19,430 nucleotides of DNA from an uncultured Mailhella sp. (GCA_948482415.1 CAOMFZ010000015.1:1-19430), one strand, 5' to 3'; positions 1-7,393 are shown, counted from the stretch's first letter. Translations and numbers: made by a program. The notes: generated by a model from the letters alone, not told the origin.

Positions 1-380
1 TAAGACAGCAGTAATTCCTTAGTGAAATCCCACTCTTCATGGGTATAGAAATTATAGTTTTTGCCGGTGAAAGGCGCAAGCTGTTCATGGGGAAAGGTGA
101 CTGGATTGAAAACTACGCAGGGTAATGCATACTTTCTGGCAAAATGGAGCGTAAAAAATCCGCCTAAAGATGAGCCAATCAGCGTTAAATTTGGATTTTT
201 TTGATGTGCTGCGAGCAGTTTTTTCTCAATTTCCCGATAGGCGAATTTTGCCTCCTGCCTGTAGTTATAGTAAAAATCGTAAACATTACCAAGCAATGCC
301 TTGATATCTTTGTAGGAGCGCGAATTTTTATCACTGTTAAAGCCGTGAATATAGGCGAAAGCAGGGGTGTTTTTATCCAT
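1..380 (-). CDS. YqiA-like alpha/beta-hydrolase esterase, 3' end cut by window edge
   Basis: This is the first 126 codons of a minus-strand gene that runs off the left edge. The protein has the alpha/beta-hydrolase features of the small YqiA/UPF0227 esterases: an early HGFNS oxyanion-type motif (residues 12-16) and a nucleophile elbow GSSLGG (69-74), in which Ser71 is the expected catalytic serine. FNPVTFPHE (91-99) resembles the segment after the elbow in that family. The catalytic Asp and His lie beyond the edge. The ATG at 380 is preceded by AGGG, and an in-frame stop lies just upstream (392-390), so the start is well supported. The gene is divergent from hypA with only 65 bases between them. 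The substrate is unknown; family members hydrolyse short acyl esters or thioesters. Family assignment is likely, the exact role is not known. Confidence 0.75.
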   Translation of the reverse strand, partial: MDKNTPAFAYIHGFNSDKNSRSYKDIKALLGNVYDFYYNYRQEAKFAYREIEKKLLAAHQKNPNLTLIGSSLGGFFTLHFARKYALPCVVFNPVTFPHEQLAPFTGKNYNFYTHEEWDFTKELLLS

Positions 381-404
381 TCTAAACCCTCATGTGAAAA
401 AAAA

Positions 405-434
405 TTTATATGGACGAGTTTATTATTCTATACT
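405..434 (+). promoter_or_regulatory. Possible promoter for the hypA operon
   Basis: TTTATA (405-410) and TATACT (429-434) are separated by 18 bases and resemble sigma-70 -35 and -10 boxes, with 4/6 and 5/6 matches by eye. The -10 box ends only 11 bases before the hypA ATG, so a transcript from here would have a leader of about five bases or fewer. This is weak pattern evidence in AT-rich DNA; the true promoter could lie further upstream inside the divergent esterase gene. Confidence 0.25.
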
Positions 435-445
435 ATAAGCAACAT

Positions 446-802
446 ATGCATGAAGTATCGTTAATGACAAATGTGCTTGAACTCGTAGCACAGGAAATGG
501 AAAAACACAAGGTCACAAAATTGCAGTCAATTACAGTGCGTTATGGTGTTTTATCGAATATTGTGGAAGATTCTCTGCGTTTTGCCTTTGATGTTTTGAC
601 GAAAGATTCAGAATTTGCGGGCGCAAAACTGAATTTAGTCAAAGAAGAATTGACGCTTTCATGCCGTTTTTGTTCTCACACGTTTACAACCACAGAAAAA
701 AATTATTTTTTTCTGCCCTGTCCAAATTGCGGAGAAGAGGGCTGTTTTGAGCTGGTAAAGGGTGAGGGTATTTTTTTAGACAGAATTGAAGCAGAGGAGT
801 AA
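446..802 (+). CDS. hypA: Hydrogenase/urease nickel chaperone HypA
   Basis: HypA delivers nickel, together with HypB, to the large subunit of NiFe hydrogenase in the cytoplasm. The 118-residue protein begins with the diagnostic MHE; His2 is the essential nickel ligand of the family, which is why the ATG at 446 is chosen over an in-frame ATG at 410. The structural zinc site is visible as two CxxC pairs, Cys73/Cys76 and Cys92/Cys95. The length is normal for HypA. The upstream sequence has no good Shine-Dalgarno motif. hypB follows after seven bases, and hypB's ribosome-binding site lies inside the end of hypA, so the two are very likely translated together. No other hyp gene or hydrogenase structural gene is in the window. 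Confidence 0.95.
   Translation: MHEVSLMTNVLELVAQEMEKHKVTKLQSITVRYGVLSNIVEDSLRFAFDVLTKDSEFAGAKLNLVKEELTLSCRFCSHTFTTTEKNYFFLPCPNCGEEGCFELVKGEGIFLDRIEAEE
793..799 (+). promoter_or_regulatory. Ribosome-binding site deciding the hypB start
   Basis: AGAGGAG lies ten bases before the ATG at 810, inside the last codons of hypA. It favours that ATG over an in-frame TTG at 786, which lies upstream of this site and has no such motif. Confidence 0.7.
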
Positions 803-809
803 TAAATAT

Positions 810-1466
810 ATGGATATTTCTATTGAACGGAATATTTTGGAAGCAAATGACAGTGCTGCCAATGAGCTGCGGCAGTTATTTGCCCAAAACAAAGTCTTGG
901 TTTTGAACTTAATCAGTTCCCCGGGTTCCGGTAAAACTTCACTCTTGGAACGTACTTTGGCAGATTTGCGGGGTGAGCTGAAAATGGGTGTTATTGAGGG
1001 TGACTGCCAAACAGATAACGATGCCAGACGTGTTGCCGCAACCGGCGCAAAAGCCGTGCAAATCAATACAGACGGCGGCTGCCATTTGGACAGCAAAATG
1101 ATTAAAAAAGTTATCAATGATTTTGATTTGGCAGATCTTGACATTTTGTTTATTGAAAATGTGGGAAATTTGGTTTGTCCTGTGGAATTTGACTGCGGTG
1201 AAGACGCTAAAATTGCGATATTGAGCGTGACCGAAGGGGACGATAAGCCGGAAAAATATCCCAGACTTTTCCAATTAGCCCATGCCATGGTCATTAATAA
1301 GGTTGATTTGCTTGACTATGTGGATTTTGACGTGAACAAGGCGGCAAAGTTTGGCAAAGCATTGAATAAGGATATTGAAATTTTTGAAGTTTCCTGCCGA
1401 AATAATAAGGGCTTGGAAACCTGGTATACATGGCTGCGCAAGCAAGCTGCACTCAAAAAGAAATAG
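810..1466 (+). CDS. hypB: Hydrogenase nickel-incorporation GTPase HypB
   Basis: HypB is the GTP-driven switch that works with HypA to load nickel into NiFe hydrogenase. The 218-residue protein has the P-loop SSPGSGKT (36-43), the ENVGNLVCP segment (116-124) and the NKVD guanine-specificity motif (163-166). The metal site at the dimer interface is present as Cys91-His92 and Cys123, with Cys129 nearby. It lacks both the N-terminal CxxCGC high-affinity nickel site of E. coli HypB and any histidine-rich nickel-storage stretch, so it is the minimal form of the family. The start at 810 is set by the upstream AGAGGAG. It sits between hypA and folC in one strand run; the folC start is seven bases after its stop. 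Confidence 0.95.
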   Translation: MDISIERNILEANDSAANELRQLFAQNKVLVLNLISSPGSGKTSLLERTLADLRGELKMGVIEGDCQTDNDARRVAATGAKAVQINTDGGCHLDSKMIKKVINDFDLADLDILFIENVGNLVCPVEFDCGEDAKIAILSVTEGDDKPEKYPRLFQLAHAMVINKVDLLDYVDFDVNKAAKFGKALNKDIEIFEVSCRNNKGLETWYTWLRKQAALKKK

Positions 1467-1473
1467 GAATACT

Positions 1474-2787
1474 ATGAATTGTGCCTGTAAATCAGCAAAA
1501 GAACGCTTTAAAACCTTTGAAGATGTTGAGAACTATTTAGATTCACTCGGCATGTTTCACATGGATTTGGGGCTTGAGCGTATGGAAAAGGCAAAGTTTT
1601 TGCTTGGCTTGCGTTTTCCCTGTCCAATTTTCCATGTGGTGGGAACCAACGGAAAAGGTTCGACCGCAACTTTTCTGCACTCCATTGCTTTATCCTATGG
1701 CTTTCGGGCAGGGATTTTTACTTCTCCCCATTTTGTAACGCCCCTTGAGCGTATCAAAATGAATGACAGGCTGCTGCCAAAACCGGCTTGGGCAAATTTG
1801 ATTATTGAAGCAACCAATGCTGTACCGGATTTGACCTATTTTGAGCTGCTTACTGTGATGTCAATTTTGGCGTATATGTATGCAGAGCCTGATGTGCTTG
1901 TCTATGAGGCGGGGCTTGGGGCAAAAAATGACGCGACGACGGTTATTCCTGCAAATATTGTTGTATTTACTCCTATTGCTTTGGATCATACCAATTTACT
2001 GGGGAATACGCTTGAAGAAATTGCTGACGATAAGTCATACGCCATTCGTGAGAGCGTACAGGCTGTTATTTCTGCACCGCAGGACCCGCGCGTTGAAGCT
2101 GTTCTGAAAGCTCGTGCAAATAAATTGGGTATTCCTTATTATACCATGGAAAATGTGGCTGATCTGCCTGACTGTATGAAAATTATGCATCAGGGCAAGC
2201 TCAGGTATGAGCTTGGTTTAAAAGGAAAACATCAGCATGTAAATGCCCAGACAGCGCTTTTGGCATGGTATATTTTTTGTCAATTGTATAAAAAACCGCT
2301 GGAAGAAAAGGCGCTTGCTGACGGACTCTGTTCTGCATTTATTGCAGGGCGTTTCCAGCAAATTAATGCAAGAAATGATAAGCCTGCGCTTATTTTGGAC
2401 GGCGCGCATAATGTGCATAGTTTGCAGAGCCTTGTTTCAACGTTGGAAAGTGAAAATATTACGCCGTCTGCTTTTATTTTTTCCTGTTTAAAAGATAAAG
2501 AACCGCAAAAAATGGTTGGGCTTTTGGAAGAATATTTAAAACGCAGTCAGCTTTCTGTTCCGATTTATATTACGGAAATTCAAAATAATGAGCGAGCCAT
2601 GAAAGCAGATGAACTGGCAAAGCTCTTTACTGTGCCTGTGACTGTTTATGCCAATCTTGCTGAAATTCTGCAAGCCTTGCCAAAGCTTGTGCAGGAAAAA
2701 GAAAAACCTTGTGTGATTTGTGGTTCCTTGTATCTGCTTTCAGAGTTTTTCAAACAATATCCGGAGAAATTACAATTAGCCTATTAG
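1474..2787 (+). CDS. folC: Folylpolyglutamate synthase / dihydrofolate synthase
   Basis: FolC adds glutamate to dihydropteroate and/or extends the polyglutamate tail of folates, using ATP in a Mur-ligase-type reaction in the cytoplasm. The 437-residue protein shows the P-loop GTNGKGST (57-64), an omega-loop-like ERIKMN region (92-97), GLGAKNDATTV (148-158, a variant of the usual GLGGRLDATN), DHTNLLG (171-177) and the C-domain DGAHN (309-313). The usual EKAGI motif reads DKSYAI (186-191), a modest divergence. The start at 1474 follows AGGAAT; the reading frame extends upstream into hypB, but those codons overlap it and lack family similarity. selA follows after seven bases. Whether it has one or both activities cannot be told from sequence. 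Confidence 0.93.
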   Translation: MNCACKSAKERFKTFEDVENYLDSLGMFHMDLGLERMEKAKFLLGLRFPCPIFHVVGTNGKGSTATFLHSIALSYGFRAGIFTSPHFVTPLERIKMNDRLLPKPAWANLIIEATNAVPDLTYFELLTVMSILAYMYAEPDVLVYEAGLGAKNDATTVIPANIVVFTPIALDHTNLLGNTLEEIADDKSYAIRESVQAVISAPQDPRVEAVLKARANKLGIPYYTMENVADLPDCMKIMHQGKLRYELGLKGKHQHVNAQTALLAWYIFCQLYKKPLEEKALADGLCSAFIAGRFQQINARNDKPALILDGAHNVHSLQSLVSTLESENITPSAFIFSCLKDKEPQKMVGLLEEYLKRSQLSVPIYITEIQNNERAMKADELAKLFTVPVTVYANLAEILQALPKLVQEKEKPCVICGSLYLLSEFFKQYPEKLQLAY

Positions 2788-2794
2788 GATTGTT

Positions 2795-4186
2795 ATGAAA
2801 AATTTATACCGTTTATTGCCGTCTGTTGATATTTGTTTGCGTGAGTTTCGTGATGCAATGTATCCGCATGCCTTGCTTTGTGATACTATCAATGCATTTT
2901 TGGAAGAAAAACGCACGCAAATCAAAAATGCGCAAGTGAGTGAGCAAGACCTTGAAAAAGAAGTGCTTTTTGCGGCACTTAAAGAATATGCGGAGAGGGC
3001 GCTTGCTCCGCGCGTCAGAAAGGTTATCAACGCCAGCGGAGTGGTTATTCATACCAATTTAGGGCGTTCTGTGCTGGCTAAAGAAGCTCTTGATGCGCTT
3101 TATTCTGTTGCAAACGGCTATTGCAATTTGGAATTTGATTTGGAAAAAGGGGAACGCGGAAGCCGCCACAGCTTGGTGGAAAAGGATATTTGCAGGCTGA
3201 CCGGGGCAGGAGCGGCGCTTGTTGTCAATAATAATGCTGCGGCTGTGTATTTGGTTTTGAATACCTTGTGTCAGGGGGGGGAGGTCATTGTTTCCCGCGG
3301 AGAACTGGTGGAAATTGGCGGAAGTTTCAGAATACCGGAAGTGATGAAGCAAAGCGGGGCAATTCTGCAGGAAGTTGGCACAACCAATAAAACCCATTTG
3401 AAAGATTATATTGAAGCGTTATCTGAACAAACCAAAGCAATTTTAAAGGTGCATACTTCCAATTACCGCATTATCGGTTTTCATGCTGATGTTGCCAATT
3501 ACGATTTGGCTGAGCTTGCCCATGAAAAAAATCTTCCGCTTATCCATGATTTAGGCAGCGGAAGTTTGATTGATTTATCCCCCTATGGTTTGAAAGGTGA
3601 GCCGACTGTCAGGGAAATTGTGGCGTCAGGCATTGATATTGTGACCTTTTCCGGAGATAAGGTTTTAGGCGGGCCACAGGCTGGGATTATTGCGGGCAGG
3701 AAAGAATATATTGAAAAAATAAAGAAAAATCAGATGCTGCGGGCTTTGCGCTGTGATAAATTGACGCTGACAGCTTTATCTGAAACCCTGCGTTTATATT
3801 ATGATGAAAAGCTTGCGCTTGCAAAAATTCCTGCATTAAATGCAATTACGGCGTCAAAGGAAGAATTGAAAAAGAAAGCCCGAAAATTATATACTATCCT
3901 GAAAAAATCAATTCCGCAGGATAAAATTAAACTAACGCTTGAAGAAAACGTTTCCCGTGTCGGCGGCGGTTCGTTTCCTGAAAATGATTTGCCCACCTGT
4001 GTGGTATGTCTTGACTTTTTAGAGGAAAGTTCTACATTTTCAGCACAGGCTTGGAAAGAGGAATTTTTAAAAACAAATCCGCCGATTATCGGACGGGTTG
4101 AGCATAATAAATTTCTCTTTGATGTTCGGACAATTTCTGAAGAGGAATTCGTGTTAATTAAAAATTGTATTCTTTCAATTATGTAG
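2795..4186 (+). CDS. selA: L-seryl-tRNA(Sec) selenium transferase (selenocysteine synthase)
   Basis: SelA is a PLP enzyme that converts Ser-tRNA(Sec) to Sec-tRNA(Sec) using selenophosphate. The 463-residue length is typical. The N-terminal KVINASGVVIHTNLGR block (76-91) and the PLP-lysine block TFSGDKVLGGPQAG (284-297, Lys289 as Schiff base) are clear, as is HDLGSGSL (251-258). The ATG follows an AGGA that overlaps the folC stop. selB, selD and the tRNA-Sec gene are not in the window. Its place behind hypA and hypB fits an organism that makes selenocysteine-containing hydrogenase or formate dehydrogenase, but that is inference. A run of eight G bases occurs at 3274-3281 within codons for Gln-Gly-Gly-Glu; the frame is intact here. 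Confidence 0.96.
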   Translation: MKNLYRLLPSVDICLREFRDAMYPHALLCDTINAFLEEKRTQIKNAQVSEQDLEKEVLFAALKEYAERALAPRVRKVINASGVVIHTNLGRSVLAKEALDALYSVANGYCNLEFDLEKGERGSRHSLVEKDICRLTGAGAALVVNNNAAAVYLVLNTLCQGGEVIVSRGELVEIGGSFRIPEVMKQSGAILQEVGTTNKTHLKDYIEALSEQTKAILKVHTSNYRIIGFHADVANYDLAELAHEKNLPLIHDLGSGSLIDLSPYGLKGEPTVREIVASGIDIVTFSGDKVLGGPQAGIIAGRKEYIEKIKKNQMLRALRCDKLTLTALSETLRLYYDEKLALAKIPALNAITASKEELKKKARKLYTILKKSIPQDKIKLTLEENVSRVGGGSFPENDLPTCVVCLDFLEESSTFSAQAWKEEFLKTNPPIIGRVEHNKFLFDVRTISEEEFVLIKNCILSIM

Positions 4187-4193
4187 GTTAGTT

Positions 4194-5561
4194 ATGGAAA
4201 ATTTAAAATACGAAACAAAATCAATTTGGGATAAGGCTGACAGCAAACAACAGAAAATCATGCATGATTATGCAAAGAAATATATAAAATTTATTTCAGA
4301 AAACAAAACAGAACGCGAATGTGTGCAGGCAGTGCACTCTCGTTTGCAGGAAGCCGGCTTTAGCAATGATTTCAAAAAAGATAAATATGTCGCGGTGCTG
4401 CATAATAAATCACTTTTTGCAGTACGCAAAGGAAAAAAGGATTTGTCTCATGGTTTTCGGCTTGTAACTGCCCATTGTGACAGTCCGCGTCTTGATTTTA
4501 AACAAAATCCACTGCTTGAAAGTGTTGGTATTGCGCAGGCAAAGACCCACTATTACGGCGGAATTTTAAAATATCAATGGCTTGCCCGTCCGCTGGCTTT
4601 GCATGGTGTAGTGGTGAAGAAAAACGGGGAAGTTGTCAATATTGTGATTGGGGAAAAGACATCAGACCCTGTTTTTACCATTTCTGATTTGCTTCCTCAT
4701 CTGGCAAAGGAACATGTTACTCAAACTGTGACAAAAGCCTTTGAAGCTGAAAAATTAAACTTGGTGATAGGGCATATTCCTTTTCCAAAAAAAGGTAAGG
4801 AAAAACTTGAAAATCCTATTAAATTCCAAGTGTTGAAACTGCTTAATAAAAAATATGGCATTATTGAAGAAGACTTGCTTTCTGCTGAAATTCAGGTTGT
4901 TCCGGCAGGAGAAGCCCGTTTCGTTGGTTTGGATCAGGGACTTGTCGGAGGTTACGGGCAGGACGACAGAATTTGCGTTTTTACCGCCCTTGAAGCATTT
5001 CTGGAAGTTGAAAAACCCGAATATACAACAGCAATTATGCTTTGGGATAAAGAGGAAATCGGCTCTGAAGGTACAACAGGCGCAAGTTCCCGTTTCTTTG
5101 AATACTGCATGCAGGATACTATTGCCGCATGGGCACCAAAAGCAGCAATGCGGCAAGTCATGCTTGCGGGTAAAGCTATTTCTGCTGATGTGCATGCTGC
5201 CATTGACCCGGACTGGCAGGAACTGCATGAAAAACAAAATTCTGCAACTATCGGTTACGGTCCTACCATTTGCAAGTTTACCGGTTCCGGCGGAAAATAC
5301 GGCGCAAACGACGCTCACCCTGAATATATTGCCTGGCTGAGAAATATTTTCGCTGAAAAAGAAATCCCCTGGCAGCTGGCAGCCCTTGGCAGGGTTGACC
5401 ATGGCGGCGGTGGGACTGTTGCCTTGTTCTTAGCTGTTTATGGTATGAATACTATTGATATGGGACCGTCTCTGCTTGGCATGCACAGTCCTTTTGAACT
5501 CTCTTCTGTTGCTGATATTTATTATTCAAAAGAAGCCTACAAAGCCTTTTACAGTGCGTAA
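4194..5561 (+). CDS. M18 family aspartyl-type aminopeptidase (ApeA-like)
   Basis: This is a zinc aminopeptidase of peptidase family M18, expected to remove N-terminal residues from peptides in the cytoplasm. The 455 residues match the usual length. Metal and catalytic motifs are all visible: TAHCDSP (92-98; His94, Asp96), GQDDRI (255-260; Asp257/258), DKEEIGSEG (285-293; Glu287 and Glu288), SADVHAAIDP (330-339) and the C-terminal GMHSPFE (429-435; His431). The ATG at 4194 begins seven bases after the selA stop, so it is the last gene of the hypA-selA run. There is no obvious functional link to selenium or hydrogenase genes. Downstream it converges with htrA across a repeat-rich spacer. Confidence 0.93.
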   Translation: MENLKYETKSIWDKADSKQQKIMHDYAKKYIKFISENKTERECVQAVHSRLQEAGFSNDFKKDKYVAVLHNKSLFAVRKGKKDLSHGFRLVTAHCDSPRLDFKQNPLLESVGIAQAKTHYYGGILKYQWLARPLALHGVVVKKNGEVVNIVIGEKTSDPVFTISDLLPHLAKEHVTQTVTKAFEAEKLNLVIGHIPFPKKGKEKLENPIKFQVLKLLNKKYGIIEEDLLSAEIQVVPAGEARFVGLDQGLVGGYGQDDRICVFTALEAFLEVEKPEYTTAIMLWDKEEIGSEGTTGASSRFFEYCMQDTIAAWAPKAAMRQVMLAGKAISADVHAAIDPDWQELHEKQNSATIGYGPTICKFTGSGGKYGANDAHPEYIAWLRNIFAEKEIPWQLAALGRVDHGGGGTVALFLAVYGMNTIDMGPSLLGMHSPFELSSVADIYYSKEAYKAFYSA

Positions 5562-5708
5562 TACTTTTAAAATTGAAACACTTTTGAGCATTTCCCTATA
5601 ACATTCGTAATTTTTATTTTCCTTGGGGGAAATGATTATCTCTGCTGTCGCTATCCGTAAAGCTCGTAACCTCGCTAACGGCTACCGCTCCCCCAATCCC
5701 CCTCATCA

Positions 5709-5735
5709 CCTGTTATGGACGTTGTCCATAACAGG
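5709..5735. repeat. Perfect 12-bp stem hairpin with 3-base loop
   Basis: CCTGTTATGGAC (5709-5720) and GTCCATAACAGG (5724-5735) are exact reverse complements around a GTT loop. No T-run follows on either strand, so it is not a standard intrinsic terminator. It sits in the middle of the repeat-rich spacer. Confidence 0.85.
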
Positions 5736-5788
5736 GAATAACATTCAGAACATTTTATCATAAAGCTTAAAAAGTTTTGTAAAGGGGT

Positions 5789-5825
5789 GCAGGGGAAGAA
5801 ACTTTTTCAAAAGTTTTTCCCCTGC
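5789..5825. repeat. Long hairpin GCAGGGGAA...TTCCCCTGC
   Basis: GCAGGGGAAGAAACTTTT (5789-5806) pairs with AAAAGTTTTTCCCCTGC (5809-5825) with a single bulged base and a very short loop. The right arm is also the start of the tandem unit at 5811, so this hairpin is partly built from the repeat family. No T-run follows it. It could stop or protect the 3' end of transcripts from the convergent genes. Confidence 0.75.
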
Positions 5826-5906
5826 ATAGAAAAGTCGCAAGATTTATCGGAAATGCTCTAAAGTTTTTCCCCTGCAAAATTCTCAAGATTTACCGGAATT
5901 GCTCTA
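5811..5906 (-). repeat. Two head-to-tail copies of an intergenic repeat unit
   Basis: The units at 5811-5860 and 5861-5906 align at 42 of 46 positions, apart from a 4-base gap. Read on the minus strand each begins TAGAGC(A/T)(A/T)TTCCG, continues with TAAATCTTG and ends GCAGGGGAAAAACTT. Related sequences occur on the plus strand at 5586-5633 and 19306-19354. Confidence 0.75.
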
Positions 5907-5911
5907 AACAA

Positions 5912-5939
5912 AAAAAGCACTTCAAACGAAGTGCTTTTT
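5912..5939. terminator. Bidirectional intrinsic terminator between M18 peptidase and htrA
   Basis: AAAAAGCACTTC (5912-5923), loop AAAC, GAAGTGCTTTTT (5928-5939): a 12-bp stem with T-runs on both strands. It lies 25 bases past the htrA stop (minus strand) and also faces transcripts arriving from the plus-strand run. Confidence 0.9.
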
Positions 5940-5964
5940 GTTGATTCAATGTATTTGGAGCTTA

Positions 5965-7380
5965 TTATTTTTCTTCTTCCAAGGGCACAGTAATAATAAA
6001 GGAATTACCCTGACGATAGATTTGCAGCACAATAGCGCCGCGGGTTTTACTTTCTTTATCAAGAATAGTCATTAATTCTTTAACTGTTCGTACGGGCTTT
6101 AAGTTTGCAGCCATAATCACATCTTGTGCGGCAATGCCTGCTCTTGCTGCAAGACCGTTTTGTTTTACGTCAGAAACCAGAAGACCTGCGACATTGTGAG
6201 GTATTCTCAAACTTTGTCTGTCCTGGTTTGTGAGTTCACGCAAAGAAACGCCCAGACTTAAGCCCTGTTCGATTTCCTTGCTGGCAGTTTGAGCAGAAAG
6301 GTTTCTTTCGCCAAGCTGGACAGTAAATACTTTTTCTTTACCATCGCGGATAGCTGTTACTTTTACTCTTTCGTTAGGTTTGTGAGAAGCAATGACCTTG
6401 GTTAAATCACTGGCATCATCAATAGGCGTTTCATCAATTTGGGTAACGATATCACCAGCCTGCAAACCGGCTCTGGCAGCAGGTTCCTTAGGCATAACAG
6501 AGCCAATGAGGGCACCTTTTTGGTTTTGTAAACCAAGAGCTTTTGCCGTTACTTCATCAAGGTCTTGAATGGTAACGCCAATCCAGCCGCGGCTTACTTT
6601 TTGACCGGATTTCAACTGGTCAATAATAGAAGAAGCAAGTTTGCTGGGAATAGCAAAGCCAATGCCTTGTCCGCTTGCAGCAATGGCGGTGTTGATACCG
6701 ATAACTTCACCATCTAAATTGAGGAGCGGACCGCCGGAGTTGCCGGGGTTAATGGAAGCATCGGTCTGCAAAAAGTTATCATAGGGACCTGCGTGAATGT
6801 CACGGCCCTTTGCACTGATAATACCTGTTGTAACGGTATTGCTGAGACCAAAGGGGTTACCAATGGCAACAACCCAGTCGCCAACTTCCATTTTATCAGA
6901 ATCGCCGAATTTAATGGCAGGCAAATCTTTTGCTACGGAAATTTTTAATAAAGCCAGGTCTGTTTCAGAGTCAGAACCAATAACTTTTGCTTCAACTTTA
7001 TCTTGTTTGTTGTTTTGTTCTGCTAAAGTAACATAGATTTTATCGGCATTTTTTACAACGTGGTTATTGGTAACAATATAACCGTCGCCGGAAATAATAA
7101 AACCGGTACCCAATGCGCTTTGCAGGCGTTCTTTACCGCCGCCCTGAGGACCCATAAACGGACCGAATTGTTCAAAAAAATCCTGGAATTCTTTGGGCAT
7201 GCCGGGGAGAGCGCCAAATTGATTTTTAACCATACGTTCTGTGCTGATGTTGACAACAGCAGAACCAACTTGTTTGACAAGGGGGCTGATAGAAGGAATA
7301 TTAATTCCTGCAAGAGCCTCTGAGACAAGGCTTACTGCCAAAAGGACAGTAAGACAAGAATTTAACAATATTTTTTTCAT
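5965..7380 (-). CDS. degP: Periplasmic serine endoprotease, HtrA/DegP (Do) family
   Basis: This is a periplasmic protease/chaperone that handles misfolded envelope proteins. The 471-residue precursor has a signal peptide (about 1-24, cleavage after EALA), then a trypsin-like domain with the catalytic triad His107 (in TNNHVVKNA), Asp141 (in DSETDLALLKI) and Ser215 (in NPGNSGGPLL). Two PDZ domains follow, about 263-355 and 370-465, as in DegP and DegQ. A linker rich in Gly, Phe and Pro (55-83) before the first strand corresponds to the LA-loop region. The ATG at 7380 has a strong AAGGAG six to seven bases upstream. The FmdB-type gene ends 13 bases before the start, so the two are probably one transcript. 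DegP, DegQ and MucD paralogues cannot be told apart with certainty. Confidence 0.95.
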   Translation of the reverse strand: MKKILLNSCLTVLLAVSLVSEALAGINIPSISPLVKQVGSAVVNISTERMVKNQFGALPGMPKEFQDFFEQFGPFMGPQGGGKERLQSALGTGFIISGDGYIVTNNHVVKNADKIYVTLAEQNNKQDKVEAKVIGSDSETDLALLKISVAKDLPAIKFGDSDKMEVGDWVVAIGNPFGLSNTVTTGIISAKGRDIHAGPYDNFLQTDASINPGNSGGPLLNLDGEVIGINTAIAASGQGIGFAIPSKLASSIIDQLKSGQKVSRGWIGVTIQDLDEVTAKALGLQNQKGALIGSVMPKEPAARAGLQAGDIVTQIDETPIDDASDLTKVIASHKPNERVKVTAIRDGKEKVFTVQLGERNLSAQTASKEIEQGLSLGVSLRELTNQDRQSLRIPHNVAGLLVSDVKQNGLAARAGIAAQDVIMAANLKPVRTVKELMTILDKESKTRGAIVLQIYRQGNSFIITVPLEEEK

Positions 7381-7393
7381 TTAATCTCCTTAC

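Larger units (their letters stand above)
5580..5864. repeat. 285-base element bounded by imperfect 16-base inverted repeats
   Basis: The two ends (5580-5595 and 5849-5864) are reverse complements at 15 of 16 positions. The interior has no gene but contains a perfect hairpin (5709-5735), a smaller TTGGGGGA/TCCCCCAA pair (5623-5630 and 5689-5696) and a second hairpin (5789-5825). The layout resembles a non-autonomous miniature element or a composite intergenic palindrome. No target-site duplication is evident at either edge, so mobility is only a suggestion. Confidence 0.5.
5562..5964. other. Non-coding, repeat-rich spacer between convergent genes
   Basis: This 403-base gap has no credible coding region on either strand. 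Its left three-quarters hold inverted and direct repeats (listed separately) and an inner part, about 5640-5700, that looks richer in G and C than the flanks. Its right end holds a bidirectional terminator. A bounding inverted pair, ACTTTTGAGCATTTCC at 5580-5595 and GGAAATGCTCTAAAGT at 5849-5864, matches at 15 of 16 bases. Confidence 0.8.

Noticed and set aside
410..445. Longer hypA N-terminus starting at 410
   Set aside because: HypA proteins begin MHE, with His2 as nickel ligand; the added 12 residues would bury that residue.
201..464. Plus-strand open frame of 87 codons
   Set aside because: It lies opposite the YqiA-like esterase gene, whose minus-strand frame has clear family motifs and a good start. 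The plus-strand product resembles nothing and has no ribosome-binding site.
1375..1473. Longer folC N-terminus starting inside hypB
   Set aside because: The extra 33 residues overlap hypB and show no family similarity; the ATG at 1474 has its own AGGA.
2795..4186. In-frame TGA selenocysteine codons, prompted by the presence of selA
   Set aside because: None of the genes here needs a TGA read-through to match its family length; all stop codons fall at the expected ends.
4755..5402. Long minus-strand open frame of 215 codons opposite the M18 peptidase
   Set aside because: The M18 gene on the plus strand has every catalytic motif. The minus-strand product is rich in Phe and Cys with no recognisable domain, as expected of a shadow frame.
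5640..5700. Possible gene remnant or small RNA in the more G/C-rich part of the spacer
   Set aside because: No open frame of useful length and no promoter or terminator pair bounding it; better explained as the core of a repeat element.
5580..5864. Insertion sequence
   Set aside because: Although it has inverted ends, there is no transposase frame and no evident target-site duplication, so it is reported only as a repeat with possible MITE character.
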